Source of the DNA: Streptomyces sp. Edi4 | Lineage (GTDB): Bacteria; Actinomycetota; Actinomycetes; Streptomycetales; Streptomycetaceae | DNA length: 64,000 bases | NCBI RefSeq assembly: GCF_040253615.1 | Contig: NZ_JBEJGY010000004.1 | Location: 1,426,001 to 1,490,000 of the forward strand | Direction: 5' to 3' | Part shown: positions 45,350-54,416 of the stretch, one piece after another | Position numbering within the stretch: the stretch's first letter is position 1 | How the letters are laid out: each line of letters begins with the position of its first letter | The notes under the pieces: model-generated | The model's database searches: none | What the model saw: only the letters and a program-made list of their open reading frames with translations | What the model was told of the DNA's origin: nothing | Made by a program: the position numbers and the translations under genes

Positions 45350-46255
45350 ATGTCCGCGCTGCGCGCTGGGTTGCTTCCGGCACCAAGCCGCTCGTACCGT
45401 CGTGGCGTGCGGCCAGTTCGCGGGACGGCAAGCCCCACCGCCACCTGGGAGATCGAGCGCCCGGCGCGGGCCACCGCGCTGCCCGGTGTCGACATGGCGG
45501 GCTTCCGTATTCGCGGCGACGGCTCGACCGAACTGCGAGCCATCCCGCACCCCGCCGTCACGGTGGCCGTCGAGTTCGGTGACCGCCCGTTCGACATCGA
45601 CGGCGCGGGCGGCCCCGTACGGTCGGGCAGCCTGGCCGCCGGGCTGTCCTTCAGCGTGTTCCGGATACAAGCCGAGGCCATCGCGTGTGTGCAGATACGC
45701 CTGTCTCCGCTTGTCGCGTACCCCGTACTCGGGCTGCCCCTCGGCGAATTGGGCGCGGGCGTCATCGGACTCGACGACCTGTGGGGCCGCGACGCGACGC
45801 GCCTGCGGGAGCGGCTTCACCAGGCGCGCACATGGCCGGAGCGCTTCGCGCTGATCGACACAGAGCTGTTGACCCGGCTCCACGCCGGCAAGGTGGCCGA
45901 TCCCGAGGTGGCCTGGGCCTGGCGCCATATCGTCGCAAGCCATGGCCGAGTTCGCGTGCGTGACCTCGCGGCCGGGACCGGGTGGAGTCGCCAGCGTATG
46001 TGGTCACGTTTCGGCTCGCAGATCGGCCTGGCGCCCAAACGCGTCGGCATGCTGGTGCGCTTCGATCAGGCCGTCCACCGCCTGGCCCAGGGGCACACAC
46101 CCGCGCAGGTGGCCGCGGACTGTGGGTACTCCGATCAGTCCCACCTCCATCACGAGGTCCGCGCGTTCACCGGGACACCCCCCAGCGCCGCCGCGAACGA
46201 ACCGTGGCTGGCTGTCGACGACACAGCCTGGCCAACTCGGGGCGGACCGGCCTGA
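45350..46255 (+). CDS. AraC family transcriptional regulator
   Basis: The 301-residue regulator has an N-terminal ligand-type domain (WEIERPARATALPGVDMAGF, then SFSVFRIQAEAIACVQIRLSP). The C-terminal double helix-turn-helix is AraC/XylS type (VRVRDLAAGTGWSRQRMWSRF and AAQVAADCGYSDQSHLHHEVRAF in family position). The pattern resembles actinobacterial DUF6597-containing AraC regulators. ATG 45350 has GGAG very close (3 nt), so a later GTG start is possible. It is divergent from the hydrolase and probably regulates it. Confidence 0.88.
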   Translation: MSALRAGLLPAPSRSYRRGVRPVRGTASPTATWEIERPARATALPGVDMAGFRIRGDGSTELRAIPHPAVTVAVEFGDRPFDIDGAGGPVRSGSLAAGLSFSVFRIQAEAIACVQIRLSPLVAYPVLGLPLGELGAGVIGLDDLWGRDATRLRERLHQARTWPERFALIDTELLTRLHAGKVADPEVAWAWRHIVASHGRVRVRDLAAGTGWSRQRMWSRFGSQIGLAPKRVGMLVRFDQAVHRLAQGHTPAQVAADCGYSDQSHLHHEVRAFTGTPPSAAANEPWLAVDDTAWPTRGGPA

Positions 46256-46280
46256 AGCCCTTGGCTCCGCCGTCACCCCG

Positions 46281-46382
46281 CCGCGCCCGTCGACGTCAGG
46301 TGCGGCCTCAGCCGACCCATGCATCCGCCGACTCAACTGCTCAGCCCCGCCAACTGAGGCGCTCATCCGCCACCTGGAGCGC
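46281..46382 (+). repeat. 102-bp inverted repeat, right copy
   Basis: The partner of 43465-43566 in opposite orientation, encoding the same 34 residues with a single Tyr-to-Cys change. The flanks on both sides are unrelated between copies. The repeat occupies most of the 305-bp gap between the AraC gene and the VOC gene (46256-46560), where nothing else is recognised. Confidence 0.9.
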
Positions 46383-46560
46383 TCACTCACATCCGGCGAC
46401 CGGGCCACCACCACTCCCCCCATCTCTGCCCGTGAACATGGCTCGAATTGATTTAATATTCAACCTACTTCGACGGCATGCTGGTCACAGAGCCGACGGC
46501 CTCCCGGAGGTCCGGCCCGGTACCCCCAACGCCCCACCTAGGCAACGGAGATGACCTGAC

Positions 46561-47091
46561 ATGACACTGGCACTCCCCCTCCGCCTCCACCACCACGCCT
46601 GGATCACCGACGACCAGGAGGCCAACCGGCGCTTCTACGAAGACGTCATCGGGCTGCCGCTGGTGGCCACGTGGACCGAGCGTGAGGTGTTGTCCGGGGC
46701 CGAGCGCGCCTACAGCCACGCTCTTTACGGGCTGGCCGACGGCAGCGCGCTGGCCTTCTTCCAGTTCGCCGACCCCAAGGACCAGGCGGAGTTCAAGACC
46801 AGCATCCACGCGACCCCTTTGCGTCACATCGCCTTCAAGGTCGAGGCCGAGACCCAGGACGCCCTGCGCGAGCGCGTCGCCGCGGCCGGCGTCGCGGAGG
46901 CGAACGCGCACGTGATCGACCACGGCTTCTGCGTCTCGCTGTACATCACCGACCCGAACGGGCTGATATTGGAGTTCGCGGTCGATCACCCCGACGTGGA
47001 GAAGATCGACGCCGAGCGGCGCGCCACGGCACACGCCGACCTCGCCCGCTGGCTCGCGGGTGACCACACCAGCAACAACCACTGGCGCTGA
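46561..47091 (+). CDS. VOC family protein (glyoxalase/dioxygenase superfamily)
   Basis: The 176-residue protein has two betaalphabetabetabeta modules of the vicinal-oxygen-chelate fold. Likely metal ligands are His in HHHAWITDD, His in TPLRHIAFKVE and Glu in NGLILEFAVDH. That is a complete ligand set, so it could be a metal-dependent dioxygenase or lyase. The C-terminal HPDVEKIDAERR tail is unusual for the short forms. It follows the right inverted repeat and is alone on its strand. Confidence 0.88.
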   Translation: MTLALPLRLHHHAWITDDQEANRRFYEDVIGLPLVATWTEREVLSGAERAYSHALYGLADGSALAFFQFADPKDQAEFKTSIHATPLRHIAFKVEAETQDALRERVAAAGVAEANAHVIDHGFCVSLYITDPNGLILEFAVDHPDVEKIDAERRATAHADLARWLAGDHTSNNHWR

Positions 47092-47121
47092 GCGCACCCG
47101 CCCTGTGCTGGCAGACGCGCG

Positions 47122-47898
47122 TCACCGCCTGGGCAGCGGCACTCCCGCCGCGCGGAGCTTGGCTTCGGTGAGGGCGGTCAGGCGGGCCGCGACCGGTGCC
47201 TGGTCGGCGCGGTGGGTGTTGATCAGCTGGTACTGGGCCGAGGCCTTCGCCCACGCCCGCAGGCTCGCGTCGTTTTCGCGCGGGGCGGCGTTGGCGAGGT
47301 AGCGGTTCGCCAGGGCGCCGGCCAGCTCCTCGACGCGCGGATCGTCCGGGTCCCAGGCCTCCGCCTCCTGGGCCCGCCTGGTCAGATCGACGTACTCGGG
47401 GTCGTCGAGCCCGGTCTCCAGCTGGGCCAGGAATCCCTCGAACCCCGCGGGCACCAGCGCGCGGGCCAGCACCATGGCCTCGCGTTGCGCGGCCACGTAG
47501 TTCGGACCGAAGCCGAGGTCCGCCATCCGCTCCAGCAGCGCGCAGGCCCGGTCGGGCAGCAGCGCCCGGTCGCCGTCGGCGAGCCGGTGCAGGGTGTCGC
47601 GCCGCGCGGTCAGCTCCGCGATGCTTTCGGTGAGCCGGCGCTCGACGTCGGCGAGCGCGGTACGAAACCGCGCCGCGTCGGCGTCGAGCATGGGCGCGAT
47701 CTCGGCCAGCGGCACCCCCGCGCCGGCCAGGGTCCGCGCCTGCACCAGGTGCAGCAACTCCCTCGACCCGTAACGCCGGTAGCCGGAGCTGTCCCGTTCC
47801 GGCTCCGCGACCAGGCCTAGCTTGTGATAGTGCCGCACCGTCTTGACGGTGACGCCGGCGAACGACGCCGCCTGCCCGATCGTGACCCCGTTGCTCAT
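47122..47898 (-). CDS. MerR family transcriptional regulator
   Basis: The 258-residue protein has the N-terminal MerR winged helix (IGQAASFAGVTVKTVRHYHKLGLV, EPERDSSGYRRYGSRELLHL), a dimerisation helix and a C-terminal helical effector region typical of TipAL/TipAS-like domains. ATG 47898 overlaps the TGA of the upstream beta-lactamase-like gene (ATGA), so the two are co-expressed. It probably responds to a small ligand and controls this operon. Confidence 0.9.
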   Translation of the reverse strand: MSNGVTIGQAASFAGVTVKTVRHYHKLGLVAEPERDSSGYRRYGSRELLHLVQARTLAGAGVPLAEIAPMLDADAARFRTALADVERRLTESIAELTARRDTLHRLADGDRALLPDRACALLERMADLGFGPNYVAAQREAMVLARALVPAGFEGFLAQLETGLDDPEYVDLTRRAQEAEAWDPDDPRVEELAGALANRYLANAAPRENDASLRAWAKASAQYQLINTHRADQAPVAARLTALTEAKLRAAGVPLPRR

Positions 47899-49028
47899 CC
47901 GGCCAGTCTGCCCGAGAACACCGCCTCCACGAAGCGCTGTTGAGCGGCCCGGAAGGCCGGCGCGATCGTCAGATCGGCGTCGTCGACCCACGTCAGCCCG
48001 GCCGTCAGGACCGTACGGCCGTCGGCACTCGCGTACATCAGCGCCGCCGAGCCCATGGTGGCGCCATTGTGGTGGAAGACGGTGCCGCTCCCCGTCTCCT
48101 GGGCGAAGACCCCGAGGCCGTAACCGACGGTCGCCTCCGGCGTGCGCATCTCGGCCAGCAGCCCGGCCGGAAGCAGCCTGCCGCCCATCAGCGCGGAGAA
48201 ATAGGTGGCGAGGTCCCCGGTGGTCGAGATCATGTCGCCGCCGGCTCCGACCCAGGACGGGTTCTGCCGGGTGACGTCCACGATCCGCTCCTGACCGGCG
48301 TCCTCGTAACGGTAGTAACCGTGGTTGTGCGGCGCGGGGATCTCCGGGGAGTCGCCCGGCGCGAGCGTGCCGGTCAGCCCGAGCGGACGCAGGACGAGCC
48401 GGCTCAGCTCCTCGGCGAACGTACGCCCCGTGACACGTTCGATCACCAGCCGGGCCAGGACGTAGTTGGTGTTGGCGTAGCTCCAGCCCGTACCGGGTGC
48501 GAACCGGGCCGGCTTGGACAGCGACAGGCGCACCAGGTCCTCCGGCCGGTACGTCGCGAACCGCTTCTCCACCCACTCCTTGCCCTGCCAGGGCACCCCG
48601 AGCACGATCGTGCCGTCCTCGTAGAGCTCGCCGGTGTGGTTGAAGATGCCGCTGGTGTGCCGCAGCAGCATGCGTACGGTGATCCGCCGGTCGAGACCGA
48701 ACTCGGGGAGGTGGTCGGCGGCCGGGGCGTCGAGACCGATCCTGCCCTCGGCGACCAGCAGCAGCACCACGGTAGCGACGAAGCTCTTGGTGGTGCTGCC
48801 GATACGGAAGTGGCCGTCCGTCACCGGTCCTGCGCTCCCGTCCAGCCCGCCCGCCCCCGCCCCCGCGACCCATTCGCCCCGCTCGTCGCGCACCCGGAGC
48901 TGGACGCCGAGGAAACCGCCCGCGGTCACCTCGTCGAGCACCTTGCGCAGATGCGGACAGTCCCGGCCCGGGCGCGAAGTGGTGGCGAAAAAGGGGGAGT
49001 TGGCGGTGGCGTGGACAGGGGTGCTCAT
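47895..49028 (-). CDS. Serine hydrolase, beta-lactamase/D-Ala-D-Ala carboxypeptidase-like
   Basis: The 377-residue protein carries the class C/penicillin-binding family motifs: SxxK in GSTTKSF (nucleophile Ser), YxN in SYANTN and the third motif as HNG in FHHNGATMG. It could be an esterase, peptidase or beta-lactamase-like enzyme. No typical signal peptide follows ATG 49028 (MSTPVHATANSP), which hints at a cytoplasmic role. GGAG lies 10-13 nt upstream. It is coupled to merR by a 4-bp overlap. The longer frame to 49175 is not supported. Confidence 0.88.
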   Translation of the reverse strand: MSTPVHATANSPFFATTSRPGRDCPHLRKVLDEVTAGGFLGVQLRVRDERGEWVAGAGAGGLDGSAGPVTDGHFRIGSTTKSFVATVVLLLVAEGRIGLDAPAADHLPEFGLDRRITVRMLLRHTSGIFNHTGELYEDGTIVLGVPWQGKEWVEKRFATYRPEDLVRLSLSKPARFAPGTGWSYANTNYVLARLVIERVTGRTFAEELSRLVLRPLGLTGTLAPGDSPEIPAPHNHGYYRYEDAGQERIVDVTRQNPSWVGAGGDMISTTGDLATYFSALMGGRLLPAGLLAEMRTPEATVGYGLGVFAQETGSGTVFHHNGATMGSAALMYASADGRTVLTAGLTWVDDADLTIAPAFRAAQQRFVEAVFSGRLAG

Positions 49029-49212
49029 GGTTACGGGCTCCTTCACATCGTCGTTTCCGGCCTCCCGGCCGGGTCGGCGTCCTGCCGATGCGATGAGCCT
49101 CGACCCTGACCCGGGGTCAACCTCAACTGTGATGTGGGACACGGTTGTTCGGGCCCCAGCTTCATGGGAGTTCATGGGAGCCGAGCCGCGACCCCGGGTT
49201 CAAGGCCCCGGT

Positions 49213-50106
49213 TCAGATCACCAGCACCCGGCGGCCCCGCGTGTGTCCCGCCTGGCTGTCGATGTGCGCCGCCGCCGCGTCCGCGAGGGCGTACGCCTTC
49301 TCGACCGGGATGTGCAGTTCTCCCCGCGCGATGAGCTCGGCGGCCACGGCGAGCGCTTCCGGCACGCTTCCGGCCACTCCGGAGAAGCGGACGCCGAACT
49401 CCGGCGCTGCGAGGTCGGCGATGGAGACCACCTTGCCCGGGTCCCCCGTCAGCGCGACGAGTTCACGGAGCACGCCGGAGCCGGCCAGATCGAGCGCCGC
49501 GTCCACCGGGCCGAGCAGCCGGACGCGCTCGACCCAGCCCTCGCCGTACGTCGTCGCGACGGCGCCCAGGGTGCGCAGGTAGTCCTGGTTCGCGGCCCCC
49601 GCCGTGCCGATCACTCTGATGCCGCGCTCGCGGGCGATGTGCAGGACCGCGGAACCAACCCCTCCGGACGCGCCGCTGACCAGCAGCGTCTGCCCGGGCC
49701 GCACCCCGCTCTCGCGGATGATCCGCAGCGCGGTCTCCACCACCGAGGGGTACCCCGCCGCCTCCTCGAACGTCAGACCCTCGGGCATCGGGGCCCACGC
49801 CGACAGCACGGCGAACTCGGCGTAGGTGTCCACCCCTTCTCCGAACACGCGGTCGCCGATCACGACCCCTTCGACACCCTCCCCCACCTCGTCCACGATC
49901 CCCGCGGCGTCGATGCCCACCCCGGAAGGCAGCGTGATCGGGTGGGCGCCGAGGACCTGGCCCTCCCGAATCCTCCAGTCCACGGGGTTGACACCGGCCG
50001 CCCGCACGGCGACGCGTATCCGGCCGGGGCCCGCGTGGGGTTCCTCGGCGTCGATGAGGCGCAGGACGTCCGGGCCGCCGAACTCTTCGAAGCTCACTTT
50101 CTTCAT
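49213..50106 (-). CDS. NADP-dependent quinone oxidoreductase-like (MDR superfamily)
   Basis: The 297-residue zinc-independent medium-chain dehydrogenase has AGVNPVDWRIREG at the N-terminal GroES-like domain. The NADPH Rossmann loop is LLVSGASGGVGSAVLHIAR, followed by VIGTAGAANQDYLRTLGA. It would reduce quinones or alpha,beta-unsaturated carbonyls. It is divergent from a TetR gene, with an 8-bp-arm palindrome (50123-50148) between, so it is probably induced by an electrophile or quinone sensed by that regulator. Confidence 0.92.
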   Translation of the reverse strand: MKKVSFEEFGGPDVLRLIDAEEPHAGPGRIRVAVRAAGVNPVDWRIREGQVLGAHPITLPSGVGIDAAGIVDEVGEGVEGVVIGDRVFGEGVDTYAEFAVLSAWAPMPEGLTFEEAAGYPSVVETALRIIRESGVRPGQTLLVSGASGGVGSAVLHIARERGIRVIGTAGAANQDYLRTLGAVATTYGEGWVERVRLLGPVDAALDLAGSGVLRELVALTGDPGKVVSIADLAAPEFGVRFSGVAGSVPEALAVAAELIARGELHIPVEKAYALADAAAAHIDSQAGHTRGRRVLVI

Positions 50107-50122
50107 GCCGAGAACATAGCAC

Positions 50123-50148
50123 TAACCGTTAGCTTTTTAGAACGGTTA
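50123..50148. promoter_or_regulatory. TetR operator between oxidoreductase and tetR
   Basis: TAACCGTT (50123-50130) and AACGGTTA (50141-50148) form perfect 8-bp arms separated by 10 AT-rich bases, centred in the 69-bp divergent intergenic region. Confidence 0.78.
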
Positions 50149-50175
50149 CGAGGCCATATTTGATAGCGTCCCCTC

Positions 50176-50766
50176 ATGACCGCTCCTCCCGGGCGTCGCG
50201 AGCGCAAGAAGGCCGCGACCCGCCAGAAGATCGCCGACACCGCGCTGCGGCTCTTTCTGGAGCGCGGATACGACGCGGTGGGCATCCGTGATGTCGCCGC
50301 CGAGGCCGACGTGGCGGTGACCACGCTCTTCTCCCACTTCGCCTCGAAAGAGGCCCTGGTGTTCGAGCGGGACGACGACTTCGAGCAGCGCCTGACGGGG
50401 GCGGTCGCCGCGCGCGCGCCGCACCAGCCGCTCATCCCCGTCCTGCGCCACGAGGTCGAGGCCCTGGTGCGTCACTGCACGGCACAGGGTGCGGCTCCGG
50501 TCTGGCACATGATCGAGGGGTCGTCGGCTCTGCGGGAGTACGAGGAGTCGATGCGGCTGCGCCACGCGGAGTCGCTGGCGGCGGCCATCGTCGAGGACGG
50601 GGGCCTGCCGCAGTCGGCGACGGCGTCCCGGACGATCGCGCGGTTCGTGATCGACGCGTACGCGGTGGCCCGTGAGGCGGCGGATCCGGTGGCCGCCCTG
50701 GACGAGATCTTCGCGATGATCGAGGCGGCCTGGGCCGCGGCGTCACCTTCCGACCCCACCCCGTAG
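50176..50766 (+). CDS. TetR family transcriptional regulator
   Basis: The 196-residue protein has the TetR helix-turn-helix (IADTALRLFLERGYDAVGIRDVAAEADVAVTTLFSHF in family position, residues about 18-60) and a helical C-terminal half. It probably represses itself and the divergent oxidoreductase gene through the palindrome at 50123-50148. The ATG at 50176 lies 27 bp from the operator. The effector is unknown. Confidence 0.92.
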   Translation: MTAPPGRRERKKAATRQKIADTALRLFLERGYDAVGIRDVAAEADVAVTTLFSHFASKEALVFERDDDFEQRLTGAVAARAPHQPLIPVLRHEVEALVRHCTAQGAAPVWHMIEGSSALREYEESMRLRHAESLAAAIVEDGGLPQSATASRTIARFVIDAYAVAREAADPVAALDEIFAMIEAAWAAASPSDPTP

Positions 50767-50969
50767 CCGCCCTCGCCGGGCCGGGTGAGCGCGTGTCCGC
50801 CTACGGGCGGGGCGTCCGCCACCCCGGCGACCCTCAGCGGCCCCCGCCCGGTCCGTACCGCCAGGTCCGCGCCCTTGACCCTCCCGAGGCCCGGCGTCGC
50901 CGCCGCCCGTCTTGCGGCGTAGGCCCAAAGCCCGATCCGGCCCCGGTGCGGGTCTGTCAGCATGGCGGC

Positions 50970-51410
50970 ATGTCGCACTCATGGCCCAGCCATCTCGATG
51001 TAGGAGCGGTCCGGTTCGCTCGGCCGACCGCCAAGTACGACGACGTCCTGGTCTTCTACCGGGACGTGCTCGGACTGCCGGTACTCGCGCAATGGCGCGG
51101 CCACCACGGCTACGACGGTGTCGTGCTCGGCCTGCCCGGCACCCCGGTGCACATGGAACTCCTCCAGCACGGCGATCCGCCCCGGATTCCCGAGCCCGAC
51201 CCGGAGAACCAGCTCGTGCTCTATCTGCGCGGCCCCGAAGCCGTCGCCACGGCCGCCCGCAGGCTGGGCGAGCACGGGCACAGCCCGGTCCCTGCCGCGA
51301 ATCCGTACTGGCCAGAACGCGGCGCGGTGGTCTTCGAGGACCCGGACGGCTGGCTCGTCGTCCTGGCACCGTGGGTCTTCGGCGAGCAGCCCCCGCCGTC
51401 GGCCTCCTGA
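50970..51410 (+). CDS. VOC family protein (glyoxalase-like)
   Basis: The 146-residue single-domain VOC protein has VFYRDVLGLPVLAQWRGHHGYDG, HMELLQHGDP (possible Glu ligand), and AVVFEDPDGWLVVLAP. The pattern matches small glyoxalase/fosfomycin-resistance-like proteins. The metal-ligand set is not clear enough to name a reaction. ATG 50970 was chosen; the longer frame from 50793 covers a GC-rich gap with no ribosome site. Confidence 0.85.
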   Translation: MSHSWPSHLDVGAVRFARPTAKYDDVLVFYRDVLGLPVLAQWRGHHGYDGVVLGLPGTPVHMELLQHGDPPRIPEPDPENQLVLYLRGPEAVATAARRLGEHGHSPVPAANPYWPERGAVVFEDPDGWLVVLAPWVFGEQPPPSAS

Positions 51411-51501
51411 GCGCGGGGCGGGCCAGGCGGGCGGCCGGGGCCCCCGGCCGGGGCGTCGCCCTTGACGGCGGCGAACAGACCGGCCCGGCCGCCCGGGCCG
51501 G

Positions 51502-51933
51502 CTACTGGAGGCCGAGCGCCATCCACTTGGCCGGGTTCTCCAGGGGCCGAAAGCCCAGCTTCTCGTAGACGCCGTGGGCGTCGGCCGTGGCCAGCAGGAT
51601 CCTGCGCAGACCGTACGGCTCCAGGTGGTCGCGCGCGGCGGCCACGAGCGCCGTGCCGAGCCCCTTGCCGCGTACCGCCGGATCGACGTACACATCGCAG
51701 AGCCACGCGAAGGTGGCGCGGTCGGTGACGACCCGGGCATAGGCGACCTGGGCCCCTGAACCGGCGTCGTAGGCACCGAAGTTGAGCGATCCGGCGATCG
51801 CGGCGTCCTGCTTCTCGCGGGTGCGGCCGAGCGCCCAGTAGGCGTCGGTGGAGAGCCAGTGATGGATCCGGGCCGGTTCCAGGCGGGCGGGGTCGCTCGA
51901 GATCGCGTACTCGCGGAAGATCGTTTCGCTCAT
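51502..51933 (-). CDS. GNAT N-acetyltransferase
   Basis: The 143-residue minimal GNAT protein carries the acetyl-CoA loop VDPAVRGKGLGTALVAAAR and the C-terminal VYEKLGFRPL. An ISSDPARLEPARIHHWLST N-terminus resembles the family of small actinobacterial GNATs near arginine or drug genes. The start at 51933 (MSETIF) was preferred to the earlier 51981. The substrate is unknown. Confidence 0.88.
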   Translation of the reverse strand: MSETIFREYAISSDPARLEPARIHHWLSTDAYWALGRTREKQDAAIAGSLNFGAYDAGSGAQVAYARVVTDRATFAWLCDVYVDPAVRGKGLGTALVAAARDHLEPYGLRRILLATADAHGVYEKLGFRPLENPAKWMALGLQ

Positions 51934-52042
51934 GGCGCGAGCCTGGCAGGTGACGGCCCGCGTGTCAGTGGCGAAGGCCACCTTCCGCGCCCGGCAGGAG
52001 CCGGGCCCGTCAAACGCGCAACGCCGTCAACACTCGACGCCG

Positions 52043-53479
52043 TCAACGCGCAACGCCGTCAAGCGCGACGCGCAGCCTGCGGACCGCCTCGGTGATCTCC
52101 GCGCGGCCCGTCACCCCCGCGAAGCTCAGCCGCAGATGGCCCGCCGGTGGCTCCGCGCCGAAGTAGGGCCGGCCCGGCGAGACGGCGACGCCCGCACGCA
52201 GCGCGGCCGGGACGAGAGCGTCCTCGGAGGTGCCGTCGGGCAGGCGGACCCAGAGGTGGTAGCCGCCGGAGGGGATCTGGGGCAGGGCGAGTTCGGGCAG
52301 GTGCCGCAGGACGGCGGCTGCCAGCGTTTCCCTGCGGGCCGTCAACTCGGCCGAGACGGCGCGCAGATGACGGTTCCAGGCCGGGGAGCCGACGAGTTCG
52401 AGGGCGGTCTCCTGAAGGGGGCGCGGCACGAAGAAGGAGTCGACGGCCTGGATGGCGCGCAGGCGTTCGCGCACCGGCCCCCGGGCGGCGAGCGCGCCCA
52501 CCCGCAGGCTCGGCGAGGTCGCCTTGGTCAGGGAGGAGACGTGCACGACGACGCCGTCGGGATCGTCGGCGGCGAGCGGCGCGGGCAGTGGGCCCGCGTC
52601 CTCGTGGGCGAGGCGGCGGGCGAAGTCGTCCTCGACGACGAACGCGCCGAAGGAGTGGGCGATGGCGACCACCTCGCGGCCGCGCTCGGCGGGGAGCAGC
52701 GCGCCGGTCGGATTCTGGAAGAGGGGCTGGCAGCACAGGACGCGGGCGCCGGTGGCCCGGAAGGCGCGGGCGAGCAGTTCGGGGCGTACGCCGTCGGCGT
52801 CGACCGGGACCGGAACGGGCCGCAGTCCCGCCGCGCGGGCCACGGCGAGGATGCCGGGATAGGTGGGCGACTCCATCAGCACGGGAGCGCCGGGCGCGGC
52901 GAGCGCGCGCAGCGCGGTGGTCAGGGCGGTCTGGCCGCCCGAGGTGATCAGGACGTCGGCGGCGCCAACGGCGGGGCCGATCTCGCGGGCGAACCAGGCG
53001 CGCAGGTCGGTGAGCCCGTCCACGGGCGGGCGGCTCCACGCCCCCGGGCGGCGCCCGGCCCGCCCCAGCGCCGCCGCCATGGCCCGCTCGGGCTGGAGCC
53101 CGGGGTCCAGGTAGCCGCCGCTGAGGTCGATGACGCCGGTCGGCGGGATGGCGAGCGCGCCGAGGACTCCGGCGGCGTCGACCGCGCGCGGCGCCGGGTC
53201 TGTGGCGCCGTCGGCGCTGAGCGCGACCTCCTGCCAGGAGGTGTCCCCGGCGCGGGCGGCGGCGGTCCGCGGCTCGGCCCGGTAGGCGCCCGCGCCGGGG
53301 CGGGTGACGACCAGGCCCTCCGCGACCAGCTGGGCGAGCGCGCGCGAGACCGTCACCGGGGAGACCCGGTGACGGTCGACGAGAGCCCGGCTCGACGGCA
53401 GCTTTCCACCCACCGGGTAGCGGTCGACTTCCTTGCGCAGGAAGTCCGCCAGCTCGGCCACACTGCTACGCTCATGCAT
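52043..53479 (-). CDS. MocR-type (GntR/aminotransferase) regulator
   Basis: The 478-residue fusion has a GntR winged helix at residues about 5-70 (LPSSRALVDRHRVSPVTVSRALAQLV in family position) and a class I aminotransferase-like domain from about 110. The PLP Lys sits in SSLTKATSPSLRVGAL. Such proteins usually sense PLP-bound amino compounds and control a neighbouring gene. Here the neighbour is a divergent EamA transporter whose ATG overlaps this gene's ATG by two bases (53477-53480). A TATCCT -10 lies 8 nt upstream of the ATG, so its transcript is probably leaderless. Confidence 0.9.
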   Translation of the reverse strand: MHERSSVAELADFLRKEVDRYPVGGKLPSSRALVDRHRVSPVTVSRALAQLVAEGLVVTRPGAGAYRAEPRTAAARAGDTSWQEVALSADGATDPAPRAVDAAGVLGALAIPPTGVIDLSGGYLDPGLQPERAMAAALGRAGRRPGAWSRPPVDGLTDLRAWFAREIGPAVGAADVLITSGGQTALTTALRALAAPGAPVLMESPTYPGILAVARAAGLRPVPVPVDADGVRPELLARAFRATGARVLCCQPLFQNPTGALLPAERGREVVAIAHSFGAFVVEDDFARRLAHEDAGPLPAPLAADDPDGVVVHVSSLTKATSPSLRVGALAARGPVRERLRAIQAVDSFFVPRPLQETALELVGSPAWNRHLRAVSAELTARRETLAAAVLRHLPELALPQIPSGGYHLWVRLPDGTSEDALVPAALRAGVAVSPGRPYFGAEPPAGHLRLSFAGVTGRAEITEAVRRLRVALDGVAR

Positions 53480-53493
53480 GACAGCACAGGATA
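53467..53493. promoter_or_regulatory. Overlapping divergent leaderless promoters
   Basis: A plus-strand -10 TACGCT (53467-53472) lies 5 nt before ATG 53478, and a minus-strand -10 TATCCT (53488-53493) lies 8 nt before ATG 53479. Each places its start point within a base or two of its start codon. The -35 elements are weak. Confidence 0.5.
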
Positions 53494-54407
53494 GCGCTAC
53501 TGCTCCCACCTCGATAACGGTCGGCGCCCCGGTCCGCCGCGCCGGCGCCCCGTCCCCGCGCGGAACCCTCTTCGCCGCGCTCGGGGTGCTCTCCTTCTCG
53601 CTGACCTTTCCCAGCACCGCGTGGGCTCTGGAGAGCTTCGGCCCGTGGTCGATGGTGTCGCTGCGGCTGCTCGTCGCCGCCCTCCTGGCCGGGGTCTTCC
53701 TGTGGCGGGGCCGGGTGCCCTTCCCCGACCGCGCGCACTGGGCCGGGTTCGCCGTGGTGATCGGGGGCGTGATGATCGGCTTCCCGGTCCTGACCACGCT
53801 GGCGCTCGGAACCGCGACCACCTCCCACGCGGCCGTCGTGGTGGGTCTGCTGCCGCTCACCACCGCCGTCTTCGCCGCCGTGCGCACCCGGCGCCGGCCC
53901 TCGCGCGCGTTCTGGGCGGCCGCGCTCGCCGGCGCCGCCGTGGTCGTCGCCTTCACGGTCCAGCAGAGCGGCGGCGCGCTCACGCGGGCGGACCTCTACC
54001 TGTTCGGGGCGCTGCTCCTGTGCGCGGCCGGATACACCGAGGGCGGGCGGCTCTCGGGCCTGATGCCGGGCTGGCACGTGGTCGGCTGGGCCCTGGTGCT
54101 CTGTGTCCCGCTCGCCCTGGTGGGCGCGCTGCTCGGCCTGAGCCTCGAACCCTGGCACCTCACCGTCCACGGCGTCGCCGGGCTGCTCTGGGTGGCCTCG
54201 GCCTCGACCTTCCTCGGCCTCTACCTCTGGTACCGGGGCATGGCCGCGATCGGCGTCGCCCGGGCCAGTCAGCTCCAGCTGGCGCAGCCGCTCGCGACGC
54301 TCGTCTGGTCGGTGCTGCTGCTCGGCGAACATCTGAGCCCGGCCGCCCCGGTGGCCGCCGCGGGCGTCCTGGTGTGCATCGCGGTGACCCAGCGCGCCCG
54401 GTCGTGA
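53478..54407 (+). CDS. EamA/DMT-type transporter
   Basis: The 309-residue protein has ten hydrophobic helices arranged as two EamA repeats (TLFAALGVLSFSLTFPSTAWAL ... and the second half near WHVVGWALVLCV). EamA permeases export or import amino acids and metabolites. The start ATG 53478 is inferred to be leaderless. It is divergent from a MocR regulator, a classical regulator-transporter pair. The stop lies 10 bp from the convergent glycosidase stop. Confidence 0.9.
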   Translation: MTAQDSATAPTSITVGAPVRRAGAPSPRGTLFAALGVLSFSLTFPSTAWALESFGPWSMVSLRLLVAALLAGVFLWRGRVPFPDRAHWAGFAVVIGGVMIGFPVLTTLALGTATTSHAAVVVGLLPLTTAVFAAVRTRRRPSRAFWAAALAGAAVVVAFTVQQSGGALTRADLYLFGALLLCAAGYTEGGRLSGLMPGWHVVGWALVLCVPLALVGALLGLSLEPWHLTVHGVAGLLWVASASTFLGLYLWYRGMAAIGVARASQLQLAQPLATLVWSVLLLGEHLSPAAPVAAAGVLVCIAVTQRARS

Positions 54408-54416
54408 CGCCCTCGC

